Assembly (NCBI RefSeq): GCF_963662255.1
Contig: NC_085067.1
Coordinates: forward strand, 2,322,428-2,386,427
Length of the DNA: 64,000 bases
Direction of reading: 5' to 3'
DNA from: Cinclus cinclus
Taxonomy: Eukaryota; Chordata; Aves; Passeriformes; Cinclidae
Shown: positions 31,126 to 44,150 of the stretch, piece after piece
Layout of the letters: each line of letters begins with the position of its first letter
Position numbering within the stretch: position 1 is the stretch's first letter
Notes under the pieces: generated by a model
Databases searched by the model: none
Told to the model about the DNA's origin: nothing
The model's input: only the letters and a program-made list of their open reading frames with translations
Position numbers and translations under genes: made by a program

Positions 31126-33119
31126 GTATTGCTCCGAACTGAGATTAGCTCTTAAAACCACATGCTACAAATTAATGCATCTGCTCATTCCTAAAGCATT
31201 TCATCTCCATTAAACCTGCTAGCATTAATTTCCCCCGTTAATCTGACCCGTGCCATGAGGGAGGGATACTGGTGGACTTTTCCCCCTCTATTCCGTGCAG
31301 TCCTGGTTTGTCCTCATCGAGCTTAACTTTTAGAGCAGAGGAGCAAAAGCAGCCGTGAGCCAAGTGCTGCTGGAGCCAGCAGAGGGGAGGCGAGAGCAGA
31401 GATTCTGCCTTTCCCCACTTCGCAGTAAATTTCGGGGGAAGAGAAGAACGACTAGTGAGTTGTTTCTGGTAATTTCCTAAAATAAGAGTGGCGAGGTGGA
31501 GCTGATAATGGCAGTGGTGCCGATAGCAATCGATGCTGTGGCAAACCAGATGAAGCTGAGGGGTAGGTAGAGGCTGAAGGGTTTCCCCCATCCCTTATCC
31601 CTGCTGAGAGCTGCATCTCTCCTGCATCTCTCCTGCATTTCCCCTGCAGCATCCCAGTGCAACCCTAGAATCCTACTGCCACGGCTTGCCACCCCTGAGC
31701 AGGGTGGATGCAGTGTTAAACCACTGCAGTGGTGGCCAAATTTCCCTGTGAGGTCCAAGGCCACATCCTTCCATCCCCTGTGGCACCTGGCATCCTTCTC
31801 CTTGGCACAGTTTGTGTGTCACACAGTTTCTGTGTCTCCCTGTCCCACACTCTGGAAGAACAGGGAATATTTACACTGGAAGATGCTATCGTGGTGCAGC
31901 TCAAGCTGTCCCTTGAGGTGAAGCACAAACAGGTTCACTGCAACGAGGTCACTCCTTTAACAGGTTTAAGTGGGTTTCACTGTAAAATGAATTTATTTCA
32001 ACAAAACCTTTTTTGATAAATTAAACCAGCACCGCTCTGTATATAATTTCTATAAACAATCTTCTTTAATGTTTACCTAACCTAGGCATGCAGAAACTCT
32101 TGCACGTTAAATATTAGATGAAAAGAGGCTATGAAACCTTTAAATAATTCTTTTTTTTTTTTTTCTCTAGGCAAGAAAGCCAGAATACCATGGGAAAATA
32201 CTCTGCTGCTGTTGAGCTGAGGTTTTTCTGACTTCTGCCAAGGGTGAAGGGAGACAATCCCCTCATGCTGCCATGGTTTTGTGTTGGTTTTTGTGTTTCC
32301 AGGGCTGTGTAGCCCGTTGTTCACTGGACTTACAGGGTGCCAGCACCATCCACACTCCCCCTGTGTATCTGGTGGCTGATGATGTGATGATTTATCTCCT
32401 GTGTGGTATTTGTAGGGTCCTGGGAAGCTCAGCACTCATAATTGTGAATTTACCACAGAGAATTAATTAATTCATTCATTAAAGGTCTACAGCCCCACTG
32501 CAGGTGCTGGCTGGGGATTGTTGAGGACTGCTGGCATTTGAAGTGCCATAGACCTGTGGTGGTTCAGGCTGTGCTGGGTCATCTGCTGAGAGATTTGGAT
32601 GTCTTCCCTCAACATCCCTGATTGCAGAGCACCCTGGAAAGATGGACTTGACTCCAGTGAGAACAAACTGTCCAGCCCATAAAAGAGAGCTGAGGCGAGT
32701 GAGATGTTTGCCTACAGCAAGGCTAAAATTGGCCTGATGGGGATGTGTGGGTTTGGGTGTGTTTGGGTGAATTTGTGCTCTTGTCTTCCAGAAAGAAGGA
32801 AGGTGGCAGTGAGTTGGATCTGCTCTGCACAAAGCCCCAGCCTGGACAAAACATGACTTTACCAGTGTTGCTCCTCGAGGTCAGGTCACTGCATTGGCTC
32901 AACCCCTTCTTGGGCTGGACTCCTGTAGGAAAAATTCTTAATTCTAAGTCAAATCCTTTTTGTATCTGATTTTTCCCTAAGAATTACCAGCCCAGCTCCC
33001 AGATCTGTGATATGACAATAGAGGGAATGTGCTTTGCAACCAAATACAGCTTGATTGGGTTGGAGGGAGGACAGCAGAAATGTTTCTGCTGAAAAATTTA
33101 GTATTTAGAGATACCCCCA
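31126..33119. other. Intergenic DNA, no gene recognised
   Basis: Includes a short CTGCATCTCTC repeat (31,607-31,650) and an AT-rich stretch at 31,985-32,170 with TTTGATAAATTAAACC and CTATAAACAATC. No exon. Confidence 0.5.
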
Positions 33120-33250
33120 CATGTCCTGCTCAGCTCTTCAGATCCTTGGATGGGGTTTGGAGCAGCCTGGGATAGTAGAAGGTGGAATTAGATGATTTTA
33201 AGGTCCCTTCCAACCCAAACCATTCTGGGATTTTATGAATGGGATGATAG
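33120..33250 (+). mobile_element. CR1 LINE 3' end, sense
   Basis: GGATGGGGTTTGGAGCAGCC, TGGGATAGTAGAAGGTGGA, TTAGATGATTTTAAGGTCCC and TTCCAACCCAAACCATTCTG run in the order of the avian CR1 3' UTR and end in a decayed copy of the terminal short repeat (TGGGATTTTATGAA). The wording (CCTGGGATAGT, CATTCTGGGAT) resembles songbird CR1 copies. Confidence 0.85.
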
Positions 33251-35140
33251 AAAAGCACACAGGAGATAGGAATGATGTCAGGTAGGTTCCAGCTCATGGA
33301 CTCGTGTGCTGTGAGAGTCCCAACCTGTCAGGATGAGACCTGGGTAGGCTCAAAGTGTCTTTTGTCACTGTCTTGAGTGCAAGTGCATAGAAATCCTTTC
33401 TGCTTTGGCCAAGGAGATCCTGCAATGAGCTCATGTGTTACTTGAGGGTTTTGTGGATACTGGGATTGCAGGATCTGTCTAAAATATGTGTTAAAAAACA
33501 GCTTATCTTCTGAATAAACCCTCAAGAATTCCAGTATCTCTAAGATGTGCTTGGAAGTGATTTATTCTTTTTGCTTTTGGTGTTTCCCTGATACTTTTCA
33601 GCATTATTTTTAATGACGCTGTGTTACCAGAGATCACTTTTGGTGGATAACACAGTATTTATGGAGAAACCAACAGCTAAATCTGGTTATCATTGACACT
33701 GCTTATAAAATACACATAGCAACCAAGATACTGACTATAGTAGTAAATTGAAAATATATTGAAAACATAAAGCATTCTTCCAATTTATTAGTAATATAAA
33801 AAATATTTGGGCAGGTTTTCCCCCCCACCCTTGATTAAAAAAAAAAATAGATCTAGAAGTTGTTGTGAGGAAATCTGTGGTAGTGTTGGTCCAGAGGTTG
33901 GTGTGGTGAGGAAGGTGAGAGTTGTGCTGGGTTTTGTGGGATTTCAGACAGCAAACAGCCCACTCTGGACACAGTGTGGGGAAAAATTTCATTGCCAAAG
34001 GGCTTGTGGAGATGCTGCCTCAGGGTCTTTGCTGATCCCCCTGGTCCTGAGGGGTCCAGGGAGCAGGTTTAGGAGGGCTGGTGGCTTTGGAGTGCTGGCA
34101 TTCAAACAGGTGACTTTCCCCTGCTGGCTGCAGCCCCTGGTTCTGGTTGAGGTCACCCTTCTGCTCCCACAGCACTGCATAATTTGGGCATGTTGTGGAA
34201 GGGTTAACCCTGGCAACTGCTGGGTAAGTGTAAAAAATATTAATAAGGCTGCTGCAGGTCACCCTAAAATGGGAATTTATGGTGGTAGTCAAAGCTAATG
34301 TTTGGGATCAATGCAACATCCCTTCTCAGAATGAAAAAATAAATTAAACAGACCGTCATACAGAGGGTATGTAGCCAAATCAATCATGTTTATGGCATTT
34401 AATCAAAACTTGATTCAGTTAAATTTATTCCATATGATAACCCTGTGCTTCACAAGATGCACACCTTGCTGGTGAGGCTCTGCCAGCCCTGTGCTGCTCA
34501 CCAGTGCCAGGGCTCAGCCCTGTGTCATTACACATTAATGAGATCAGGGATATTAATTTGTAGGATGCTCTGAGCAACGGCTGGGGGGTGTCTGTGCACC
34601 CGGAGAAACAATCACAAGGCTTTGCTGTGGACAAATAATAGGTGTTTAGGGGTAAATATCCCAGTGACACATATCCCAGGGCCCTGTCTTCTCACTGCTG
34701 GCTGGGTCTAGAGGGTGTCAGGACAAGACCTGCCCCAAATCCCAGGTGGAGCTGAGGGATGCTGGTTTATGCCATGCTGAAATCCCACTCATTGAATCCA
34801 CCCATCCTGGTCAGATCCATCTATCCCTTCAGGAAGGCTCCTGCCACCATCCCACAGGAGCAGGTCCTTGGCTGCCTGCACCACCAGGCACTGTGTTCCC
34901 ACCCTGGAAGGAGGATTTGATCCCACAGGCCTTCCTTCTCCTCCTGGAAGTTGAATATTAGAATTCTTCCTAGCTGCATATATAATTCACTACATTAATC
35001 TTCCCTTAAAAAGTGCTCCTTCCACAAAGCCCCTCTGTATTGATCCAACAAAGACAATTATATATTATGGGGGAGGAGGGAAAAAGAGCTGAAATATTTG
35101 AGATTGGCCCTTCTGGGGGATTTATTACGTGTCTGAACTA
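33251..35140. other. Intergenic DNA, no gene recognised
   Basis: AT-rich at 33,540-33,800, with GTGGATAACACAGTATTTATG and CTTATAAAATACAC, a possible element. The rest is unremarkable; no exon. Confidence 0.5.
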
Positions 35141-35144
35141 TAGT

Positions 35145-35262
35145 GTCTGGCTATTTTTTATTTTAAGCCTCTATGACAGGGGTCATGTCTTCCTCCATAC
35201 ACTGTACAGTGCTGTGCACAGTGATGGGGCTCTATTAAATGCTCAGGATGATTAATCACACT
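35145..35262 (+). mobile_element. Possible ancient L3/CR1-type LINE fragment
   Basis: AAGCCTCTATGACAGGGGTC, ATGTCTTCC, CACTGTACAGTGCTGTGCAC, AGTGATGGGGCTCTATTAAA and ATGCTCAGGATGATTAAT follow the well-known amniote L3/CR1 tail (GGGGCAGGGAC...TGTACAGCGCCTAGCACA...GGGGC). Diverged. Confidence 0.4.
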
Positions 35263-35734
35263 CCATAACCACACTTCTGGTGTGTTTGAGGGCGTGCACA
35301 TGTGTGTGCATCAGCAAACTCCAGCAACAGGTACTGCTTGTACCTGTCCAAAAGCCCTGTAGGGTCCTGAGCAGCGTGGCCTGGCTGTGGGGTGCTCCTT
35401 GGTGTGTGCAGGATGGTCATCTGGCGACCTTCTGAGCTGGATTTGTTCTGGATCTCTGTTTTTCCCAGGCCAGTTGGTTTCAGTGATTTCCTGAGCAGGA
35501 TGCAGTCCTGGGGCATGTCCCAAAGGTGATGCAGAGCATGAGTCTGGAGGATTTTCTGGAGATTCCCTGCATGGGAACCCATCACCCTCTGCCTCTGGGC
35601 ATGGAGATCCAGGCTGTGAGGATGCAGGATGGATGGCCTTTAGGAAAGGGATTATATTCTGTCTCCATCCACACCCCAAAATCAGGAGGCAAAGCAGACA
35701 AGCTGAGAACCTCGAGAGTTAGGGAATGAGAAAA
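35263..35734. other. Intergenic DNA, no gene recognised
   Basis: Nothing recognisable. Confidence 0.5.
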
Positions 35735-35975
35735 TAATGAATGAGCAGGATGGACTGTTTGTAAATGTGTGTGAGATTAATGAGCAAAGGCTTCTCCATA
35801 ACACAGAAGGCATGAAATCAATCCCGAGCTCCGAGAATAATGAGGGAATCAATAGGATTACGGGGTTAAGGCCCGAGTAAACCTGAATGACAGCTGCAAA
35901 ATAAATTTTATTTGGAGGACGTGGCTGGGGTTAAATGAAATGTAATAAATAATGTAAAGCATTTAAGGGGTGGGG
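35735..35975. promoter_or_regulatory. Candidate enhancer, homeodomain/MEIS-rich
   Basis: Non-repetitive AT-rich block with GGATTA (PITX-type, 35,855-35,860), TGACAGCTG (MEIS core joined to an E-box, 35,888-35,896), an imperfect palindrome AAAATAAATTTTATTT (35,898-35,913, HOX-type TTTAT cores), and several ATTAATGAG sites. It is the densest such cluster in the mid-intergenic region. Target gene and activity are inferred. Confidence 0.35.
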
Positions 35976-38159
35976 AAATGGTCCAGAGATGTAAGGAAGA
36001 ACAGAAGGCCTTACAGTTGCTAAATCTGCCCAGTTTATACCCACAGCATATTTTTTACAGGCGAGTGATGAGTGTGACACACACTCTGCAAGGTCCTGCC
36101 CTCTCCCCCCATTGTCCAGGACAGGGACAGGAGCAGAGGGGTGGCAGTGGTGCCACCAGGACCTGGGGCTGCAGCAGTGGCACCAAAGCAGGACAGGGAT
36201 GTGAATGTGTGAGCTGCAGTCTGGGATGCACTCAGGGTTTACCTTGTATGAGCTGCAGCTTTGTGCATCCCTTTTCCACTGCATTACTCTCCTGGCGTCC
36301 AACTATAAAAAGCCAACACTGCCTCCATCCCATTTCCTACAGAGCTCCTGGAGTTGCTGCATGGCACACAGACTGCCCAAAGCAAGGCTCACACCTACCC
36401 CACGCTCAGATCCTCTGCTGTGGTCACTGTGGGGACTGGGACTTTTCTGGATGCAAGAGCCTGAAGTTTTTCCACTTTTGCCCCCGTGGTGGGGATGTCT
36501 CCTGCTGCTCAGTGCTCCAGCAGGCACATGATGTCCTGCTGACCTTGGCTTTGGGGATAAACCTGTGCAGGTGGGTGCAGTGCTGTGATTTCAGGCGCTC
36601 ACCACTTTCTCCTGGTGGATGCTTTGGAGCGTGAAGCTTTTTGGAGGTTGATATCGAGTCTACTGCTCCCTGGGAGCTCGGACGCTTATCAGTGCCTCAG
36701 CGAAAATTGAGCTGCTCTGAAAAATCGGCCACAGGGGTGAGTGCCAAACCGGTGTGAGGTTGTAAATGACTGCCCCGACTTTTCAAACTCCTGGTCCTGC
36801 TCCTCCCTGCTAGTTCACAGGGAAGTAGATTTGGAGTTCCTGGGATGTGGTCAGTGCTTTCCGAGCCCAGAGAGGTGTCAGCTGCTTCTACCCCCGAAGA
36901 AACACATATCCCAGTGCAGGAGGAGCAGCCCCGAGTGGGGATGGGACAGCAGGGATTTTGCTCTTGAACCACCACTTCTGCTTCGTTCTGGAGTCGATCC
37001 CCCCGGATGCTTTTCCAGCCGGTCACCCCGAGCCCCAGAGCTTGTTCTCCCGGGGGGATCGTGCGTGTGCGGCTCAGCCCTGCTAATCAGGGCTGCTCCG
37101 TGTGTTTTTCCAGTCCTTAAGGGTATGACTAATAGAGCTGTCCTGCCTGCATAATGCACGCTGACAACAGCGAGCCTTAGGGGAGGCGAGCACAAAGACA
37201 GGGATGTCAGGGAAATCGCTTCAATTTGTCCCCTGGCCAGCGGATGGGTTTTCCCTGTGGAACATCCCTGACGTGCTTGGTGGGAGGCTGGGGAGCTGGA
37301 TTTGCCTCCTGCCATCCTTCCTGGAGCTCTGAGTGTCCGTCTGTCCATCCCAGGGCAATCGGTGCAGCACGGGGTCGCTCTGTGCAGGGTCTGCCTTGTG
37401 CAGGGGATGTTCCTGTGCGTCCTGACCCTGCCGTGTGTTCGTGTCGCTGCTGGTGCCACCAGCACAGGCTGCTGATGGCAGCCCCGGCTGTTGGTGGCTG
37501 AAAGGAAACCCCTGCATGCACAGGTGGGTCCCCACACATCTCTGTGTGTCCCTGCACTGTCCTGCAGCCCCACCTGCCTCCCACATGAGACCTTTGCTCA
37601 GCAGGATGTAGAAAAATGCCTTTAAGTTGCCTTTTATTAGCTCCTGTAAATCTTATTTTATGCTACAGCTAAAGACACGTTTATTATTGTCAGAAAGGAG
37701 GAAGAGCTGGTGAATCCCTGACTGGCCCCAAACTGGGTGAGCTGGGAAGAGCAGAAGGAGGAGTGCCATGGTTATCCTTCATCATTTAGGGACAGAGCAA
37801 TGACACCAGGTAAAACCTTGGGGTGCTGATGGGGTGCCAGATCCCCATGCCTGGGGTGGGCTCAAGGAATCCTGGCTGCAGCACCTGGAGCTGTGGATCA
37901 GGCTCAGGAACCAGGCTGGGAATATTCATATCCAAGAACCCAGGTGCCTGCTTTCCTCCAGCACCTTCCACGCCATAACAAACCATGCAGGGTATATATA
38001 TATACATACATTTATATTTTAATGTTCTATTTAGTATTTTTAAACCATTGCACAGGCAACCTCAATCCTAAATCCCAGCCCAGAGGTCAGTGGAGAATTG
38101 GCCCTGCACCTGCAACCTGAAACCAGCCCTGCCTGGCTGGAGAGCCTCACGCTGCGCCA
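35976..38159. other. Intergenic DNA, no gene recognised
   Basis: Moderate GC, a GC-richer patch at 36,850-37,090, and a short TATATATATACATACA run near 37,993. No exon signals. Confidence 0.5.
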
Positions 38160-38410
38160 CTAATGAAGGGTTCAGGGGGTTGTTTTTCTTTTCTATTTTA
38201 TTTTGAGACACTGTTTTGAAGCGCACGGCCAAGAGTGGGAATTTCACAGGGTAAATAGAAAAGCTGCTCTGAAGTTATTTATTGGTTCTGTTTTCCAGCA
38301 CGTGGACTAGTATTGATTTATTTTGCAGCGTCTCCAGAGGTTTCTTCAAGGTTAAAATGTAGACATTGCATGTTAGGCTGGACTAAATACTGTCAGGAAA
38401 ATACATTTGG
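38160..38410. promoter_or_regulatory. Candidate regulatory block
   Basis: AT-rich, repeat-free sequence with CACTAATGAAG, GTTATTTATTGG (HOX/FOX-like), GTATTGATTTATTTTGC and CTAAATACTG. Composition-based inference. Confidence 0.25.
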
Positions 38411-39245
38411 CCCTTTTAATTGGAAAAACATACTCCTTTTGTCACCCTGAGGCCAAGGCTCTGCCACAGCAGCACAAGGAGGGCAGGGGAATGCACACAA
38501 GTGAGAGATGTTCTGGTTCACACTTGCTTGGGGAATTTGGTGGGAGCACAAAGGTCCCTACAACCAGCTCTGGGGTCCCACCAGGCCAAGAAAGCAATTC
38601 CTCGAGGGAAGGTGGGGGCCAGCAGCCATTCCAGGTGGGGAAGCTGGGTGTGAGCCTCCTGCTGACCAAACTTATGCTGTTTATTGGAGCCACCATGGCC
38701 AAGCTCAGTCCCAGCTTCAGTTTTGCTTCTGTGAGCAGCTCCCAGACAGCACCAGGGACTGACCAGGCTCCCACAGCCCAGTGGGGACAATGCTGGTCCC
38801 CAGCAGTTGATGGCAGGGTTTCATCCCAAGTGCAGATGCTCCACACCAAAAGTAGGAGAGACTCACTCATGCCAACCTCAGACCCCACTACCCTCCTTTC
38901 TGTCCATACGTTTACAACAATTATTCAGCTGGAGAAGGGGATGGAAAAAGAATTCTTCATCCCTAAGAAGTACTTACATCCTCAGAGTAATTTCCAGCCC
39001 GTGTGCTGCCTGTGGCCCTTTCTTTGGCAGGTTAAGGGGCTTGCCCCAGGCCACTGAAGGAAGCAGTGTCAGGATGGCTGCTGCTGCCGCAGGATCCCCT
39101 TCCCTGTCATTCCCGAGCCGGTAGCGACTGCGTGCAGCCAGGATGGAGGTGGGGAGCTCTGCTGGGAAGGTACAAGCTGAGGTTTAGAAATCATGATGTG
39201 TGAATTGAAATGGGAAGCAACGGATCTCGGGAATCACCGCAACTG
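38411..39245. other. Intergenic DNA, possible MIR-like trace
   Basis: No exon. GGTTAAGGGGCTTGCCCCAG near 39,031 resembles the core of a MIR-type SINE, but the flanks do not extend the match convincingly. Confidence 0.35.
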
Positions 39246-39960
39246 CTACAAGGTGTTCCTGAAGCTGTCAGCAAGCCATCTGCCCGCTCGCCCTGGGTAA
39301 ACACCGCGCTCCAGCCTGCCCTCCTGGGAATACCGGGAAGCACGGGGGTCCCACGGGGTGAAGGCCTCCGGGGCAGCAGCGTGGGCAGGGTGGGAGCGGG
39401 AGGAAAGGGGCTCCGGGGCGTGCGGGAGGAGGGAGCGGCGCTGCCTCGCTCGCTCCGGGGCTCTGGAGCGGAGCCCTGGCTGCGCCGCTCGCTCCTCGTA
39501 ACTCATCGCGGAGACACCGCCGTGGGGAGCCCGTGCTGGGCCCGGCCAGCAATTTATGGCTCCAGGGGAAACACGGCAGCCGGTCTGGGAGCAGAGCAGC
39601 GCAGGAGGAGAGCGCCTGGGGTCAGGCGGCTGCCCAGCCTCTTTCACTCACGCCTCGACTGCGCTCCCTTGTGCGTGCCACGGGCACCCCAGGGCACGGT
39701 GGAGGCAGAGGGGAGGGTGAGGAGCCCACGCGGAGCAGGGCGCCGGTGGAAAGCCTGCCGTGCTCGTGGCACAGCTTGGGGAGCGGGGATGTCACCCCCT
39801 TCCCATGGGGACGCGGGGTCCGGTGCCATCTGCGTGCCCCGCGTGAGCTGGCACAGAGGCCACGTGGAAGTGGCCGTGGGCTGGCCCCGTTCGCAGCCCC
39901 AGCACAGTGAGACGTGTGGCACTGATTGAAAAAAGCCGGGTGACCTGGGATGACACGGGC
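39246..39960. promoter_or_regulatory. Second orphan CpG-rich island
   Basis: Local jump in CpG density with no attached gene model. Neighbouring DNA on both sides is CpG-poor. It might be the promoter of a non-coding RNA or a Polycomb-associated island. Open frames of up to about 240 codons lack protein signatures. Confidence 0.4.
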
Positions 39961-40154
39961 GCGTCAGTGCAGCCCCAGCAACGCCCCCGACGGGTCGGGA
40001 TTGCAGCATCGCTGCCAGCCCCGAGGGAGGGAGCAGGAGGGAGGGCCCGTGGCTGAGAGAGACCATGGGAGAGGGTCTGAAGGACTTCTCATGGCTCCTC
40101 ACGGGCTTGGAGTGCAGCTCTGGGCAGTGCTCCCAGCCCTGTGCTTGCTGCCTG

Positions 40155-40290
40155 CTCCAAAACTGTTAATCATGCCGTGCCTCAGTTTCCCCTCTGTGCA
40201 GGGTACAGTGGTGCCCTTGTCCCCAGCTGCCCAGAGAAATGTGCTGAGATTTGGTTAAATCTGGGGTTAAGTGAGAAAAGCAAAATTGGG
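40155..40290 (-). mobile_element. Possible MIR-type SINE fragment, antisense
   Basis: CGTGCCTCAGTTTCCCCTCT followed by GTGCAGGGTACAGTGGTGCC and AATGTGCTGAGATTTGG follows the order of antisense MIR copies (GCCTCAGTTTCC...CTGTAAAATGGG...GTGCTTTGAGAT). Confidence 0.4.
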
Positions 40291-40479
40291 AAATTATTTT
40301 TGCAAAACCCGTGCCAAGGTCCATCAGTGCCTGGTGGAGCCATGCAGGGAGGAACGTGGTGGGTCCCAATTTTGCAGCCGAGCCCCCTTTGTCAAGGATG
40401 CTTGGTCCATGTTAGCCTGAGTCTTCCTGCAGTGCCAGCCAGCACTCTCAGCCTTCACCTCACTCACAACTCAAAATAA

Positions 40480-40760
40480 ATACAGAGAGTGAACATGACC
40501 TTGAGTGTATAGTCTAAAGCTTTTAAAACTCTCCTCTAATTCTTTTAACTTCCCGCACATCTATCCTCTGCACCAGCCTCCTCATTTCTCTTTCTCTACA
40601 GTAAACTTATACCCTTTCTAAAGTGCCCAGAGAAGACGCTGCAGATGAAATGTTGCTTTAGCTTAATTTCCTATTCCTAACATATGCTTTAATTAATGTC
40701 ATTTGCTTTGATTTGCTGCCAGCATGCCAGTGCGGCACTTCCTTCGTTTTGCAACCTTAA
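40480..40760. promoter_or_regulatory. Candidate regulatory block
   Basis: AT-rich, non-repetitive. Contains ATGACCTTGAG (nuclear-receptor half-site), TTTAGCTTAATTTCC, ATGCTTTAATTAATGTC and TTGCTTTGATTTGC (TCF/SOX-like). Inference from composition. Confidence 0.25.
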
Positions 40761-43700
40761 CCATAACCTTGTGGGAATGAGGATCAGGTGTTCCCGGCTG
40801 ATTTCATCTGGTTCAGAGCATTTATCTCAAGCGCTGAGGTTTTTCTGCACTTTGTTGGTGGCACCAGCACAGAGGCAAAACCACAGCATTCTCCTTGACT
40901 GGAGGAGCTGAGAATGTGTTGTACATGAAGGATGCTGCTATGGAAGGCACTGACCAGCATTTATTATCAGTATTTTTTACACTTTCTAGGTTCAACTCGG
41001 AGCAGGAACATGACAAAACAGGAGAGAGGGGATGGACTGAGCCCCAGCTCCTGATTTCTGTGTCAGGATCAGAGAGGACCATCCTGCTGCTGGCTCTGTG
41101 CCTGCTGTCCCCACAGTCTCTGAGGCTCCATGGCCAGTGCTGGACCCCCCTGGCCAAGGTGCTTCCTCAAGTCAATGTTCCCAACACAGGCAAGCATTTT
41201 CCAGCCATTTACCATCATGGAAATGGATTAATATCATGTGGCAGAGGTGGGCAATGATCTTGAGGATGTCCCAGAGCAGCCAGGACAGCCCCATGACCAC
41301 CTGGCAGACCTGCAGCAGCCTCATCACCTGGGGCAAGGTGAGAGATCCCAGTGCGGCTCCCTCTGCTCTGGTGGTGGAGCCGTGGTTGCGGTTTGGGGCA
41401 GAGCCCATTTTTCCTTCTTCTCTGCCAGGTAAGAGCAGGGAATGGCAGGGGCAGAAGCACCTGGACTCCCTCTGTAGCTGTGGCTGCACTGAAGTTCAGT
41501 GGTACAAACCTTCTCTGTGGGAGCATCTCCTGCAGTCCCCACTGCTCCCGCTTCTTCCCAAATTTTACCCTGTTGTTTTATGACAGGTGCAGACTGATCC
41601 TGTGGATCATGAAATCCCTTTTCCATCCCTCTCTCTGTTCCAAGTTCATGGTGATATGTTTGCGTCTTTCCACCAGCAGGAGCTGCCTCGTCCTCTCTGC
41701 AACACCAGGTCAGTGTTCTGAGCTGTTATGTGAGAAAAAATTCCTAATTTGGGAGATCTTTTTCCTTTTCTTCTCCTGATGGAGCCAGCTTGATCCCTCA
41801 ACACAAGCAGAAAAGCACCAGTAAGCTCCCCAGGACTTTCTGTAACTGCTTTGCTTGAGAGCAGCTCCTTGCACAGCGGAGCCTGGAGGAAATTTCAGCA
41901 ATTGTCTGTTCTGGCCCCAAATCACTGGCACTTGTATACAGCAGGCCTGAAATGGCCCCTTTCCCAGACAGCTCCTTAAGCAAGGTTTTCCTGTCTCTTT
42001 ATTTAATGAATCTCAGCCATCCTTTCTCTCCTTGCTGGAGCCAGGGGCAGATGCTGCTCCAACATTTCATCCCTCCCCTCTCTGCAGTTTCCCTCATTCT
42101 ACCTGCAGCAAATTTAGGGTCCCACAAGTCATGTCCCAGGAGGAGGAAATTCCCAGCCTCTGGGCCCCATCCCAGTTGGCTATCATTTCTCTTCCTGTTT
42201 GCTTCTGTTGAGAACCTTCCCCAGGAATGGGAATGTGGTGCTTTTCTGCAGTTCTTGTCCTTTTACTGGGGGAGCAATGGCACCCCTGAGGTTGAGCCCT
42301 GCTTCCAGAGCAAACCCGCTCCCTGGGCAGGGAGGAAAATCCCCAAAATGGAGAGGACCATTTGTCCCAAGCCTGGCCCTGCCCCAATGCAGCCCAAGGA
42401 ATGTGTTTCACGTCAGTGTCCAGGGAGTGGGACGGAGGCATGGGAGGGATGTGACCGAGCAGGGAGCAAGCTGCCACATCCCAGAGGATGGCTGGTGATG
42501 TGTTCTGCCCTTGGAAGCAAAACCTTTCCCCAAGCTGTCCCCTTTCCCCCAACCTCCTGCTCCCCAGACCCCCACAGCTCTCTTCCTCTCTACTCTGGTC
42601 TGCCTCTCACCTCGCCTTCATCCCGTTGTGCCTCCTCCTCTCCAGCAGCTCCACATCCGGATGAATGTTTGTGCCTCTGCTCCAGCCTCTACACTCCTCC
42701 GACTGCTCCTGCTGCTCCCTGCTCGCCTCTGCCCTTTGAAATCCCAGCTGCCTTCCCGTGCTCTGAAAGCCTCACACCCCTAAACCTACCCTGGGTGACT
42801 TAGCCAGAGTTTGGGGCAGGACTGATCCCTGGGTGGGGGGGGGGGGCTGGGGGGGTGATGCAAGGCTCTCGTAGGCATCTGGCAGGGGTTTAATCCCCAG
42901 GGCTTCTGTTTGTTCCTGGCTTAGAGTTTTCTGTTCCCTCCCCACAGCCCCAGTGCTGAGCCCAGTTTTGACCCTCTGCCATGCTGTGGGTCTGGCCCTG
43001 GATGAGGGAGGAAGAGGAAAAGTTCTCTCTGGGCAGCACCGTGGGGGACAGGGACTGGCCAAAGAGAGCATCAGGTTCTGCTGGGGTGTGAGGGCTTGGT
43101 GTGCTGCCTTGCTCTGGCTCTGGTCAGGGGTTCTTCCCCCTGAGGGGGCTCTGATGTTTGAACGAGATGGTTTAGCCCCACTGGCCCTGGTTGCTCTGTC
43201 AGAGCATCACACTGTGCCACACTTGGGGCTTGGACAGGGTCTATGCCAGAGACAGAGCTGGCAGCTGGCTGCCTTCATTCCTCCCACTGGGAATTTCTCA
43301 CCCAGACCAACATTTTCCTCTGTTTACCCTGGAGGACAGTGATTTCCCATAGCAATAACCTCCTCCTCATCATCCCCAGCACAAATTGAATAATCACTTT
43401 GGGTAGGACTCTCCCAGTCCCTCATCCCTGCACGGTGACAGATGATGCCAAGGACACCATGCAGAGCCACAACACGTTCCTCTGCCAGTGTACTGGGCTG
43501 GCTTTGCAATACCTTAAGGCAATTTCTTGCTCTGTTCCAAGGCTTAGGAGAAGCTTCTTCTCTTTTCTTCCTGCCTGGTGACAAGTGACTTGCTGTGCTG
43601 TCACTTGGTGGATTGATGTGCCTCTCATTTTTGCTCACAGCCCAGGTGCTCCAGAGCAGCTTCACCCAGGAGGTTTCCACGTGTCCTCCTCCTACTCCAC

Positions 43701-44150
43701 CAAGGTCCCCACAGGACACTGAGCTGCCCTGGGGCTGCTGTCCCTTCTCCATGCTACATCTGGTTTCTGCCACCCTGATCCACACCACTGCCTGAGTCCC
43801 TTCTCTGCCAGGCTGTCCTCCAGGCCTGGGCAGTGCCTGTGACCACTGGGGGATGGTGAGACCAGAGCCACTGACCTGCTGGAAGAACAGAACGGCGTGG
43901 CAGGCTCTGCCCAAACCCCATCCCACAGCAGAGTTTGGTGGGTGCAGGATGCAGAGCTGGGGCTGCCGTGGCACTGGAAGCCAGACTGCAGAGGAATCAC
44001 CATGCTCCAAGCACTGGGCTTTGTTCTCCTTTTATTTTTTAAACCATCATTCCAGCTCCATTTGCCTGTTCCCGTCCTCCAGCATGTTGTAGCTTTAGGG
44101 GCTCTTTTCATTAAAATCAAAAAAGTTATTGCAAAATAGATTGAGCTGCC
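40761..44150. other. Intergenic DNA, no gene recognised
   Basis: No supported exon. A G-run (GGGTGGGGGGGGGGGGG) lies near 42,832. Open frames of up to 283 codons (for example 41,952 +) look like non-coding translation. Confidence 0.5.

Noticed and set aside
31376..31391. CCAGCAGAGGGGAGGC as a third CTCF site
   Set aside because: Lacks the critical GGC at the core end; kept out of the boundary argument.
36389..36396. TCACACCT, a T-box half site
   Set aside because: About two such octamers are expected by chance in a window this size; no clustering seen.
39025..39070. MIR-type SINE (GGTTAAGGGGCTTGCCCCAG)
   Set aside because: Match too short to separate from chance; noted only in the surrounding segment.
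41952..42803. 283-codon open frame
   Set aside because: Ser/Pro-rich random-looking translation; no homology recognised and no splice context.
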